This document shows positions 1-6,013 of a stretch of DNA of 8,223 nucleotides, piece by piece. Position 1 is the first letter of the stretch, and each line of letters starts with the position of its first letter. The DNA lies in the NCBI GenBank assembly GCA_040755975.1, contig JBFLZY010000102.1, positions 1-8,223 of the forward strand, read 5' to 3'. The stretch comes from JAIMBK01 sp040755975. GTDB taxonomy: Bacteria; Bacillota; Desulfotomaculia; Desulfotomaculales; Nap2-2B. The position numbers and the translations under genes were made by a program. The notes beneath the pieces are model-generated. The model was given only the letters and a program-made list of their open reading frames with translations, had not been told where the DNA came from and did no database searches.

Positions 1-33
1 ACGTTCGTTCCCTCCATAAAGCATGAAAATGAG

Positions 34-287
34 GGCTGGAATTTGTCCGGGTGAGCGACATCTGCGCAGGGTCGGGAACCAGACACGGCGCAGCTGCGGC
101 AAGCGAACCGGCAGCGCGAAACGCGCAAGTTTCCACTATGCAAAATTGTAAACAGTGATCGCTACTTGGCGTAGGAGGGTAAAAAACTAATGTTACGCGC
201 GCATTTTGCAGCGCTGCCTGGTTCGCTCCGCGGCAAGCTGATGTCTGGTCGACCCGGAGCATCGGAGCGAGCCGGACAATTCCAGCC
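34..287 (+). repeat. Foldback element, copy 1 (candidate structured RNA)
   Basis: This roughly 254-bp element folds on itself through nested inverted arms. The outer stem is GGCTGGAATTTGTCCGG (34-50) with CCGGACAATTCCAGCC (272-287). A second stem is GGGTCG plus ACCAGACA (69-74, 78-85, with a 3-nt bulge between) with TGTCTGGTCGACCC (242-255). A short CGGC (86-89) can pair with GCTG (237-240). An inner stem is AGCGAACCGGCAGCGC (102-117) with 211-227, one T bulged. CGCGC (122-126) can pair with GCGCG (197-201), closing a variable loop of about 70 nt. An unpaired, conserved internal loop lies at 51-68 and 256-271. A second copy lies inverted at 3041-3299. No long ORF in the element looks like a real protein. 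I recognise no named RNA or transposon family; a structured RNA or a hairpin-type mobile element are both possible. Confidence 0.85.
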
Positions 288-348
288 CGATGGTAAGGAA
301 TGGTAGAACGCTATTTTCGAGGGAAAGGCATTGGGGAGTGACTGAAAG

Positions 349-1443
349 GTGCTGACAATTGGCCTGGTAGGGCTACCTATGGTGGGCAAAACCACCATTT
401 TTAATCTTTTGACCGGCGCCGGCGCGCGCACGTCCGGCTTTTTAACGGGCAGGGCCGATACCAACGTGGGGATCGCCCGGGTTCCCGACGCGCGCCTGGA
501 CTTGCTGGCGCGCCTGTACAGCCCCCGCCGCGCGGTCTCCGCCCAGATTCAGGTCAGCGACGTGCCCGGCCTGGTAAGGGGCGCCGCGAAAAGCGCAGCC
601 GGCGTCGGCAACCAGTTCCTGGCCGGGATTCGCAACGTGGACTTGCTGGCCCACGTCCTGCGGGCTTTTGAAAATCCGGAGGTCCCCCACGTTGACGGCA
701 GCCTTCACCCCTTGCGGGACTTCGCGACCGTTCAGATCGAGCTGCTGCTGGCGGACATAGATTTAATTGAAAAACGGATCGAGCGCATTAAAAGCGGCAA
801 AAAAATTTCCAAAGAAGCCGCCCGGGAACTCCCCGTCCTGGAAAAATGCCTGACCGCCCTGGAAAACGAAGTGCCTTTGCAGCAGGCGGACCTGACCGGG
901 GAGGAGCGGACGGTCCTGGCCGGCTACAGTTTTTTTACCGAAAAACCGTTGCTGCTGGTGGTGAATACGGACGAAAATCAGTTTCGGGAAAAGAGCTATC
1001 CCGATAAAGCGGAACTGGCGGAACTGGCTTCTGCCCGGGGGCTGCCGCTGATTGAGATCTGCGGCCGGCTGGAGATGGAGATCAGCATGCTCTCTCCCGG
1101 GGAACGGGAGCTGTTTTTAGAAGACCTGGGCATAAAAGAGCCGGGCACGGCGCGCCTTGCCCGCGCCGCCTACGCGCAGCTGGGCCTGATCTCCTTTTTC
1201 ACCATCGGGTCCGACGAGGTGAAGGCCTGGACGATCAGGCGCGGCACCGGCGCAAAAAGCGCTGCCGGCAAGGTTCATTCGGACATGGAGCGCGGCTTCA
1301 TCCGCGCCGAGGTGGTTAAGTTTGCCGACCTGGACGCGCTGGGCACAATGGCCAAAGTAAAGGAAAAAGGCCTGGTCAGGCTGGAAGGAAAGGACTATCT
1401 CGTCGAGGACGGGGATATCATTAACTTCCGGTTTAACGTTTAA
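349..1443 (+). CDS. ychF: Redox-regulated ATPase/GTPase YchF (Obg family)
   Basis: This 364-residue protein has the usual length and layout of YchF/OLA1, a TRAFAC-class P-loop NTPase that binds ribosomes and is tied to stress responses. The P-loop is at residues 8-15 (GLPMVGKT), the G3 motif DVPG at 71-74 is followed by LVRGA, and the base-recognition motif is NTDE at 206-209. NxxE in place of NKxD is the YchF hallmark that allows ATP use. A coiled-coil insert spans about 130-180 and a C-terminal TGS domain about 279-362, with the typical stretch EVKAWTIRRGTGAKSAAGKV. The canonical family P-loop reads NVGKS; here it is MVGKT, so this is a divergent member. The start is GTG at 349, with a GGGGAG ribosome site at 333-338, a slightly long spacing. 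It lies just after foldback element copy 1 with no clear promoter between. The family call is secure; the cellular role is known only in outline. Confidence 0.93.
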   Translation: MLTIGLVGLPMVGKTTIFNLLTGAGARTSGFLTGRADTNVGIARVPDARLDLLARLYSPRRAVSAQIQVSDVPGLVRGAAKSAAGVGNQFLAGIRNVDLLAHVLRAFENPEVPHVDGSLHPLRDFATVQIELLLADIDLIEKRIERIKSGKKISKEAARELPVLEKCLTALENEVPLQQADLTGEERTVLAGYSFFTEKPLLLVVNTDENQFREKSYPDKAELAELASARGLPLIEICGRLEMEISMLSPGERELFLEDLGIKEPGTARLARAAYAQLGLISFFTIGSDEVKAWTIRRGTGAKSAAGKVHSDMERGFIRAEVVKFADLDALGTMAKVKEKGLVRLEGKDYLVEDGDIINFRFNV

Positions 1444-1535
1444 TTTTCAGGATGCGCCGTCGAATATTAAGTTTGCGTTGTCCTCGGGGGGGCGATTTCA
1501 CTGAAATGTTTTAAGCCTGGGGGAAGGTGCCGGAA

Positions 1536-1924
1536 GTGAGCAAAAAGCAATTATACTTTATTCTGGGGCTGCTTTTTGCCTTGCTCGTGGCGATATTTGC
1601 CCTGCAAAATCCTGAACCCGTGGATATTGACTTTCTCATCTGGCATTTTAACCCATATCCAAGGTGCTGATCATTCTGGTTTCCACCGCCGTCGGCGCGC
1701 TGGTGGTCGTGCTTTTGGGCTTTTCGTGGCAGTTCCGCAGGTACCTTTACGTCAGGCGCCTGGAGGGTGAAGCGGAGGGCCTGAAAAAGGAGCTGGGAAA
1801 GGCGCGGCAGGCGCTTGCGGCGGCCCAGGCGGGAGGGCCCGCGGAAAAGGCGGAAGCGCAGGAAAAACATGTTCAAGTGAATAATAAACCGGGCGACGAA
1901 AAGAAAACGGGTGACGAAAAATAG
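1536..1924 (+). pseudogene. LapA-domain (DUF1049) membrane protein, frameshifted
   Basis: Two overlapping reading frames together make one recognisable protein. The first (GTG at 1536, stop TGA at 1668-1670, 44 codons) gives a membrane helix and the LapA-type stretch LLFALLVAIFALQNPEPVDI. The second frame, open through 1664 to the TAG at 1922-1924, gives the second helix (VLIILVSTAVGALVVVLLG) and a charged, coiled-coil-like tail rich in K, E, A and Q. Adding one C to the CCC at 1652-1654 joins them smoothly (HFN-PISKV-LIIL) into about 129 residues, normal for small two-helix LapA proteins with a cytoplasmic tail. A GGAAGGTG ribosome site precedes the start. The family takes part in lipopolysaccharide assembly in Gram-negatives; its role in Gram-positives is unclear. 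The break could be a real mutation, a sequencing error, or less likely recoding or two separately translated pieces. It ends 11 bp from the convergent pyrE. Confidence 0.75.
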
Positions 1925-1935
1925 GGAATTTTAAA

Positions 1936-2484
1936 CTAAAGGCCAAAGTCCCGGATGGTAAACACGGGGTCAACGGCAATCCCCAGCGAACGGAGCTTTT
2001 CAGTGCCGCCTTCCAGGCGGTCCACCAGGGGGATTACCTTGACCACCCGGCAGCCGGTTTCCCGGACGGCGTCAACCGCCTTCATTATGGAGGAACCGGT
2101 CGTCATTACATCCTCTACAATCGCAACGCGCTCGCCGGGAGATAGCTCAGGCCCCTCGATCAGCTTCTTCATCCCATGTTCCTTGGTTGCCTTGCGGACG
2201 ATGAACAGCTTTATCTTCAGCCCCTGCAGGTGAGCAACGGCGGCCAGCGCCCCGACGATCGGGTCTGCGCCGATAGTGGGCCCGCCGACGGCCTGGATGT
2301 TGCCGCTGCGGATTTTCTCAATTATGATTTTGGCCAGCAGGTAGGCCCCTTCCGGATGGAGGGTCACCTGTTTGCCGTCGAAGTAATAATTGCTTTCCTT
2401 TCCGGACGTCAAAACGAACTTTCCAAACCGGAAAGCCCTCTCCCGAAGCAAATCCCGCAGTCTGGCCAGGTAGTCGACATTCAT
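1936..2484 (-). CDS. pyrE: Orotate phosphoribosyltransferase
   Basis: PyrE joins orotate to PRPP to form orotidine 5'-phosphate, the fifth step of cytoplasmic UMP synthesis. The 182-residue product shows the orotate-binding start (FVLTSGKESNYYFDGK, about 23-38), the catalytic loop RKATKEHG (97-104) and the PRPP-binding motif VAIVEDVMTTGSS (120-132). I chose the ATG at 2484 because the AGG of GGAAAGGAT lies about 8 nt upstream; the ATG at 2490 is too close to that site, and the longer open frame to 2718 runs through the promoter and the MITE. It stands alone, without the other pyr genes, and faces the LapA-type gene tail to tail. No PyrR-binding sequence is obvious in the leader, but a hairpin at 2520-2551 is. 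Confidence 0.95.
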   Translation of the reverse strand: MNVDYLARLRDLLRERAFRFGKFVLTSGKESNYYFDGKQVTLHPEGAYLLAKIIIEKIRSGNIQAVGGPTIGADPIVGALAAVAHLQGLKIKLFIVRKATKEHGMKKLIEGPELSPGERVAIVEDVMTTGSSIMKAVDAVRETGCRVVKVIPLVDRLEGGTEKLRSLGIAVDPVFTIRDFGL

Positions 2485-2519
2485 GGGCATATCCTTTCCG
2501 TTTTGTTTTTCGTTTTTTA

Positions 2520-2551
2520 GATATGTTGTTGCCTTTCGTAAAAAACATATC
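2520..2551 (-). promoter_or_regulatory. Inverted repeat in the pyrE 5' leader
   Basis: GATATGTT (2520-2527) and AACATATC (2544-2551) form an 8-bp perfect inverted repeat with a 16-nt spacer. It lies between the pyrE promoter and start, so it would be a leader hairpin or an operator. It lacks a U-run directly after the stem, so it does not look like a plain terminator. Function unknown. Confidence 0.45.
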
Positions 2552-2559
2552 GAGAAAAT

Positions 2560-2588
2560 ATTGTAACACACGGAAATTAGATCTACAA
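2560..2588 (-). promoter_or_regulatory. Putative sigma-A promoter of pyrE
   Basis: On the minus strand, TTGTAG (complement of 2583-2588) and TACAAT (complement of 2560-2565) are separated by exactly 17 nt and lie about 75-100 nt upstream of the pyrE start. The -10 box matches the consensus at five of six positions; the -35 box matches mainly in TTG. The -35 box lies 8 bp from the target duplication of the MITE-like insertion. Confidence 0.65.
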
Positions 2589-2596
2589 TAGAATTA

Positions 2597-2605
2597 ACTT
2601 CAAAG
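2597..2605 (+). repeat. Left 9-bp target-site duplication
   Basis: ACTTCAAAG directly abuts the left inverted end of the MITE-like element and is repeated exactly at 2744-2752 on the other side, as expected for a transposition-generated duplication. Confidence 0.8.
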
Positions 2606-2743
2606 CAGTGCTGACGCACCAAAAAACGCTGTAAACCTTGTCTTTCCTGGATTTTGATCCGCAATTTTGGCATTAAAGTTTTTTTGCCAGATCCCCTCAA
2701 TACCTTATCCAATACCATGTCTACAATTCATGCGTCAGCACTG
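2606..2743. mobile_element. MITE-like insertion, 138 bp
   Basis: The element is bounded by perfect 13-bp terminal inverted repeats, CAGTGCTGACGCA (2606-2618) and TGCGTCAGCACTG (2731-2743), and flanked by an exact 9-bp direct repeat (2597-2605 and 2744-2752). It is AT-richer than its surroundings and holds no transposase, so it would need one supplied elsewhere. A 9-bp duplication occurs in several IS families, so I do not assign one. It inserted between the divergent pyrE promoter and hicB, and probably displaced or replaced the hicB promoter. The empty site would read continuously from ...GAATTA through one ACTTCAAAG into GGATCCTG.... Confidence 0.85.
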
Positions 2744-2752
2744 ACTTCAAAG
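2744..2752 (+). repeat. Right 9-bp target-site duplication
   Basis: Second exact copy of ACTTCAAAG, directly after the right inverted end of the MITE-like element. Confidence 0.8.
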
Positions 2753-2776
2753 GATCCTGCAGGAAAGGGTTTCTCT

Positions 2777-2995
2777 ATGCTTAATAACTATACTGCCAGG
2801 TATATCAAAATCAGGTCTGGCTACATGGGACAGCTGGTCGAATGGCCAGAAGTGGTGACCGAGGGAAAGACATTGGAAGAATGCTGGGAAATGCTTAAAG
2901 ACGCTTTGCACGAGATGATTTTAGCCTACCGTCAACAAAACAAGGAAATCCCTCCCGGCAATGCGTTATTTGAACAAATAGCGGTAGAGGTTTAA
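2777..2995 (+). CDS. HicB-like antitoxin (type II toxin-antitoxin)
   Basis: This 72-residue protein fits the small HicB-like fold, a partial RNase-H-like antitoxin domain that neutralises the HicA mRNA-cleaving toxin. The visible core is YIKIRSGYMGQLVEWPEV, then EGKTLEECWEMLKDALHEMI, which is the usual strand-turn-helix in which HicB proteins read (E/W)(C/W)PE...G.T.EEA. No separate DNA-binding domain follows, so it is of the short kind. The ATG at 2777 is preferred because AGGAAAGGG lies just upstream (2761-2769); the open frame extends further 5' only by running through the MITE. The gene that should encode HicA follows 3 nt later but stops after nine codons, so the antitoxin seems orphaned. 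HicB folds are degenerate, so a solo HicB-family protein with another role is possible. Confidence 0.75.
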   Translation: MLNNYTARYIKIRSGYMGQLVEWPEVVTEGKTLEECWEMLKDALHEMILAYRQQNKEIPPGNALFEQIAVEV

Positions 2996-2998
2996 CGA

Positions 2999-3028
2999 AT
3001 GTCTGTTAAGCGGAGTGACCTACCATGA
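2999..3028 (+). pseudogene. Probable hicA toxin stub
   Basis: An ATG 3 nt after the hicB stop, with GAGG about 9 nt upstream, starts MSVKRSDL, which resembles the opening of HicA-type toxins (a short basic start of the kind K-R-x-D-L followed by a helix). The frame ends in TGA at 3026-3028 and no further HicA sequence, such as the GSH or GNH strand around the catalytic histidine, is visible. The second foldback element begins within about 15 bp, so the gene appears cut off at or near its arrival. Eight residues are little evidence; position and spacing carry most of the argument. Confidence 0.45.
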
Positions 3029-3040
3029 AAATACTCCTTT

Positions 3041-3299
3041 GCCTGCCGTTCGTTTGCCGTCGCTCCGATGCTCCGAGCTGACGAAACATCGGCTTGGTTC
3101 GGAGCGAACCAGGCAACGCTGCAAAATGCGCGCGGTACATTAGTTATCTTCCGTTGGTAGGCTGTATGACGCTTACTACCAGTTTTTAAATCATGATGTT
3201 ATCTGCGCGTTTCGCGCTGCCGGTTCGCTGACCTCACCTGCGCCGTGTTTCGTTACCAGCTCTACGCATATGTCGCTCCTGGCAAATCGAACGGCGGGC
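3041..3299 (-). repeat. Foldback element, copy 2 (candidate structured RNA)
   Basis: This is the second copy of the element at 34-287, in opposite orientation. Its outer arms are GCCTGCCGTTCGTTTGCC (3041-3058) and GGCAAATCGAACGGCGGGC (3281-3299), complementary to each other but unrelated in sequence to the outer arms of copy 1. The second stem pairs 3075-3088 (GAGCTGACGAAACA) with 3246-3262, again with a 3-nt bulge at the same place. The inner stem pairs 3103-3119 with 3214-3229 and is nearly identical to copy 1. The internal-loop strands (3059-3074 and 3263-3280) match copy 1 almost base for base. ATGAAAAT precedes the outer stem in both copies (23-30 in copy 1; complement of 3305-3312 here), so the true element may reach slightly past the stems. 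Confidence 0.85.
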
Positions 3300-3315
3300 C
3301 GCCAATTTTCATCCG

Positions 3316-3341
3316 CTGCCGGTGCCGCGAAAAAGCGGCAG
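3316..3341. other. GC-rich hairpin downstream of the peptidase gene
   Basis: TGCCGC (3323-3328) and GCGGCA (3335-3340) form a perfect 6-bp stem around GAAAAA. Alternatively CTGCCG (3316-3321) can pair with CGGCAG (3336-3341). It lies about 35 bp beyond the stop of the minus-strand peptidase gene but has no following U-run, so a role as transcription terminator is uncertain. It could equally belong to the 5' side of foldback copy 2. Confidence 0.4.
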
Positions 3342-3375
3342 GGAGTTCTGCTCCGTTATTTGAGGCCAATGGTTT

Positions 3376-4404
3376 CTACTTATTGAGAGAATGCACAAGG
3401 TAGTTCGGAACCCCCCCGGCCGGGATGGCGGCCCGGACGGCCCGGCGGACGGCCGTGGCCAGCACGCGGGCGGCCGCTGCGCCCACCAGGTTTACGTCGG
3501 CGGGCACTTTCCCGGTGGCCAGGGCAAATACGGTATCGCCGTCGTACATGGTGTGCGCCGGTTCAATACAGCGGGCCAGGCCCGTATTGGCCAGTTGCGC
3601 CACCTTGTTTGCTTCCTCTTTGTTCAGGCGGGCGGTGGTCACCACAACGGCCAGGGTCGTGTTTTCAACCGGGCCGGCGCACTTGGCGGCACTTGGGGTG
3701 CCGGCGGGATTGGGGCCGGGCCCGGCAATGCCGTTCTGACGGTTGCCTTCCCGCCATTGCTTTTTCCAGATTTCCAAGGTGGAGAGGGTTTTGCCGGTGG
3801 CCGGGTCGCGCGGCCCGGCCAGGACGCGCCCCTCTTCGTCCAGCACGTCCCCCAGGGCGTTTACGGCCGCCACGACACCTATCCAAAGGCCGTTGCCCAG
3901 GTCTTCCCACCACGCACCCAGGCCGGATTTGACGCAATGCTTCATCCCCAGGGTTTTGCCCACGGTGGCTCCTGTTCCCGCCCCCACATTCCCTTCAGTC
4001 ACGGCTCCGCCGACGGCGTTCCGGCAGGCTGCGTAGCCCATTTCTTTGCCGGGGCGGACCCGGGGATCGCCGATGCCCAGGTCAAACAGGACCGCCGCCG
4101 GCACGATCGGCACGCGGGCCACCTCGGTGTCAAAACCGATACCCCTTTCTTCAAGCCAGGCCATCACGCCGCCCGCCGCCTCCAGGCCGAAGGCGCTGCC
4201 GCCGGTAAGCAGAACGGCGTGCACCTTTTCAACCCGCCGGCCGGGGCGCAGCAGCTCGGTTTCCCGGCTGCCCGGCGCCGAGCCGCGGATATCTACCCCG
4301 GCAACGGCGCCTTCTTCGGCGAGGATGACGGTGCAGCCCGTGAGAGCCTCCAGATTTGTAGCGTGGCCCACCTTGACGGCCGGATCGGGCAAGAAGTTTG
4401 CCAC
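3376..4404 (-). CDS. P1 family (S58, DmpA-type) self-cleaving peptidase
   Basis: The 342-residue product belongs to the DmpA/BapA/NylC family of N-terminal-nucleophile hydrolases (aminopeptidases and amidases). These proteins cut themselves once to free a catalytic Ser or Thr. Visible hallmarks are VGHATN near residue 12, the glycine-rich LLTGGSAFGLEAAGGV (65-80), the oxyanion-side stretch GNVGAGTGATVGK (138-150), and ENTTLAVVVTTA around 247-258. By comparison with NylC-like members, cleavage is expected between Asn248 and Thr249, leaving Thr249 as nucleophile. A Gly/Pro/Asn-rich linker (220-245) just before the site fits processing. The start is GTG at 4404; an AGGGGGG run lies about 12 nt upstream, and no other in-frame start is close. 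It lies 88 bp after leuA on the same strand without an obvious terminator, so co-transcription is likely. The natural substrate cannot be read from sequence. Confidence 0.9.
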   Translation of the reverse strand: MANFLPDPAVKVGHATNLEALTGCTVILAEEGAVAGVDIRGSAPGSRETELLRPGRRVEKVHAVLLTGGSAFGLEAAGGVMAWLEERGIGFDTEVARVPIVPAAVLFDLGIGDPRVRPGKEMGYAACRNAVGGAVTEGNVGAGTGATVGKTLGMKHCVKSGLGAWWEDLGNGLWIGVVAAVNALGDVLDEEGRVLAGPRDPATGKTLSTLEIWKKQWREGNRQNGIAGPGPNPAGTPSAAKCAGPVENTTLAVVVTTARLNKEEANKVAQLANTGLARCIEPAHTMYDGDTVFALATGKVPADVNLVGAAAARVLATAVRRAVRAAIPAGGVPNYLVHSLNK

Positions 4405-4463
4405 TTGCCAAGCAACCCCCCTGGAAAGTAACTGAACCTACTTACATTTTTAGGCAGGTAGTT

Positions 4464-4490
4464 TTCCGACTTCCGACGACTGACGACCGA
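4464..4490. repeat. Short tandem GAC-type microrepeat
   Basis: The leuA-peptidase gap contains TTCCGAC twice in tandem followed by further GAC-spaced units up to 4490. It is a short low-complexity repeat with no evident function, worth noting only because it sits just past the leuA stop codon. Confidence 0.4.
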
Positions 4491-4492
4491 TC

Positions 4493-6013
4493 TTACCGGC
4501 CGGCGGGAAGCTGGCTTTTCACCTTGGCCAGCGCGTTTAAATATGCCTTGGCGCTGGCTTCGATGACGTCGGTGCTTAACCCCCGGCCCACGAAAAGCCG
4601 GCCGTCTTCGGTGCGCACTTTGACGGTGGCGTCCCCCATGGCGTCTTTTCCCCTGCTGACCGATTTTAAAGCATAGTCTTCCAGGGTCACGGCGCACTCC
4701 AGCAGCCGGTCGATGGCCTTGAAAACGGCGTCCACCGGGCCGTTGCCGCAGGCCGCGTCGCTCACCACGCGGTCACCTTCGGCCAGCTCGACGGTGGCCA
4801 TTGCCCTGGCCGGCCCGGCGGTGCTCACCGAAAAGCTTTTCAGGGCCACCTGGGTTCGGTTGGCGCCGTTTTTGTCGCCCATCAGGGCGTACAGATCTTC
4901 GTCGAAAATTTCCTGCTTTTGGTCGGCCAGGCGCAAAAATTTTTCGTATACCTTATTAAGCGCTTCGTTGTCCAGCGCAAAGCCCAGCTCTTCCAGGCGG
5001 TGGCGCAGGGCGTGGCGCCCCGAGCGGGCCGTTAAAATGATCCTGTTTTGCGGGACGCCGACCGTTTCCGGGTGAATGATTTCGTAAGTGGTGCGCTCTT
5101 TTAGCACCCCGTCCTGGTGAATGCCGGAAGCGTGGGAGAAGGCGTTGTCGCCGACAATAGCCTTGTGCGCGGGCACCGGCACGCCGGTAATTTTGGAAAC
5201 CAGCCGGCTGGTGCGGGCGATTTCCCGGTAATTGATGGTCGTGTTCACGCCGAAGCGCGCAGGGCGGGTGTAAATGGCCATGATCACTTCTTCTAAGGCA
5301 GTGTTTCCCGCCCGCTCGCCGATGCCGTTGATGGTGCCTTCCACCTGCGCGGCGCCCGCCTTGATCCCGGCCAGCGAGTTGGCCGTGGCCATGCCCAGGT
5401 CGTTGTGGCAGTGCACGCTGACGATGACCCGGTCGATATTCCGGACGTTTTTCATGATCCATTCGATCAACTCTCCATATTCCCACGGCGTGGCGTACCC
5501 CACCGTATCGGGAATATTGACGACGGTGGCGCCGGCTTCAATTACCCCCTCCAGGACCCGGGCCAGCACTTCCGGTTCGGTGCGAAAGGCGTCCTCGGAG
5601 TAAAATTCCACGTCCGAAACATATTTTTTGGCGTATTTTACGGCTTCGACAGCCATCTGGATACCCTGTTCCACGGTGACCCCCAGCTTGTGCTGCCGGT
5701 GGATGGGGGAAAGGGCCAGACCCGTGTGGATTCTGGGCTGTTCGGCCTCCTTGATTGCTTCGTAGCAGGTATCGATGTCTTTCGGTACGGCCCGGGTGAG
5801 CCCGCAGATGGTGACCCCTTTGATTTCCCTGGCAATCTGCCGGACCGCCTCAAAGTCGCCGGGGGAGGAGGCGGGAAAGCCGGCCTCGAGGATGTCCACC
5901 CCCAGCTTGACCAGCTGCTGGCTGATTTCCAGCTTTTCCTGAATGTTTAAAGTGATGCCCAGCGACTGTTCGCCGTCCCTTAAGGTTGTATCAAAGACGT
6001 ATAATTTACGCAT
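4493..6013 (-). CDS. leuA: 2-isopropylmalate synthase
   Basis: LeuA condenses acetyl-CoA with 2-oxoisovalerate to start leucine synthesis. The 506-residue protein has the metal- and substrate-binding DTTLRDGEQ (8-16), HCHNDLG (201-207, with the two metal-binding histidines), GERAGN (232-237) and SGIHQDGVLK (296-305). The C-terminal regulatory domain, about 385-500, carries GNGPVDA and the LeuA signature GRGLSTDVIEASAKAYLNA. This full-length form has the domain that binds leucine for feedback inhibition. I chose the ATG at 6013 because GAAAGGAGA precedes it with good spacing; the in-frame ATG at 6034 has no ribosome site. A leucine-type T-box leader upstream supports leucine over citramalate or homocitrate synthesis. 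A 27-codon small ORF overlaps its start by 8 bp. No leuB, leuC or leuD is in the window. Confidence 0.95.
   Translation of the reverse strand: MRKLYVFDTTLRDGEQSLGITLNIQEKLEISQQLVKLGVDILEAGFPASSPGDFEAVRQIAREIKGVTICGLTRAVPKDIDTCYEAIKEAEQPRIHTGLALSPIHRQHKLGVTVEQGIQMAVEAVKYAKKYVSDVEFYSEDAFRTEPEVLARVLEGVIEAGATVVNIPDTVGYATPWEYGELIEWIMKNVRNIDRVIVSVHCHNDLGMATANSLAGIKAGAAQVEGTINGIGERAGNTALEEVIMAIYTRPARFGVNTTINYREIARTSRLVSKITGVPVPAHKAIVGDNAFSHASGIHQDGVLKERTTYEIIHPETVGVPQNRIILTARSGRHALRHRLEELGFALDNEALNKVYEKFLRLADQKQEIFDEDLYALMGDKNGANRTQVALKSFSVSTAGPARAMATVELAEGDRVVSDAACGNGPVDAVFKAIDRLLECAVTLEDYALKSVSRGKDAMGDATVKVRTEDGRLFVGRGLSTDVIEASAKAYLNALAKVKSQLPAGR

Noticed and set aside
1647..1670. Programmed -1 frameshifting in the LapA-type gene
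   Set aside because: The TTTTAACCC stretch does not form a proper slippery heptamer in the reading phase, and no strong stimulatory stem is seen; a simple one-base loss explains it better.
2691..2701. AGATCCCCTCA inside the MITE resembling an IS10 end
   Set aside because: It lies inside the element and not at an end, only about 11 bases match, and the actual terminal repeats are different.
2485..2718. N-terminal extension of pyrE to 2718
   Set aside because: The extension runs through the promoter and the MITE-like element and shows no PyrE similarity.
34..3299. The two foldback copies as ends of a composite transposon carrying ychF to hicB
   Set aside because: The copies have diverged strongly in their stems, enclose ordinary housekeeping genes, have no transposase and show no target duplication around 34-3299.
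3391..4431. Long open frame on the plus strand (346 codons) opposite the peptidase gene
   Set aside because: It is rich in Gly, His, Arg and Pro with no recognisable motif, as expected for a GC-rich antisense shadow. The minus-strand P1 peptidase has clear family motifs.
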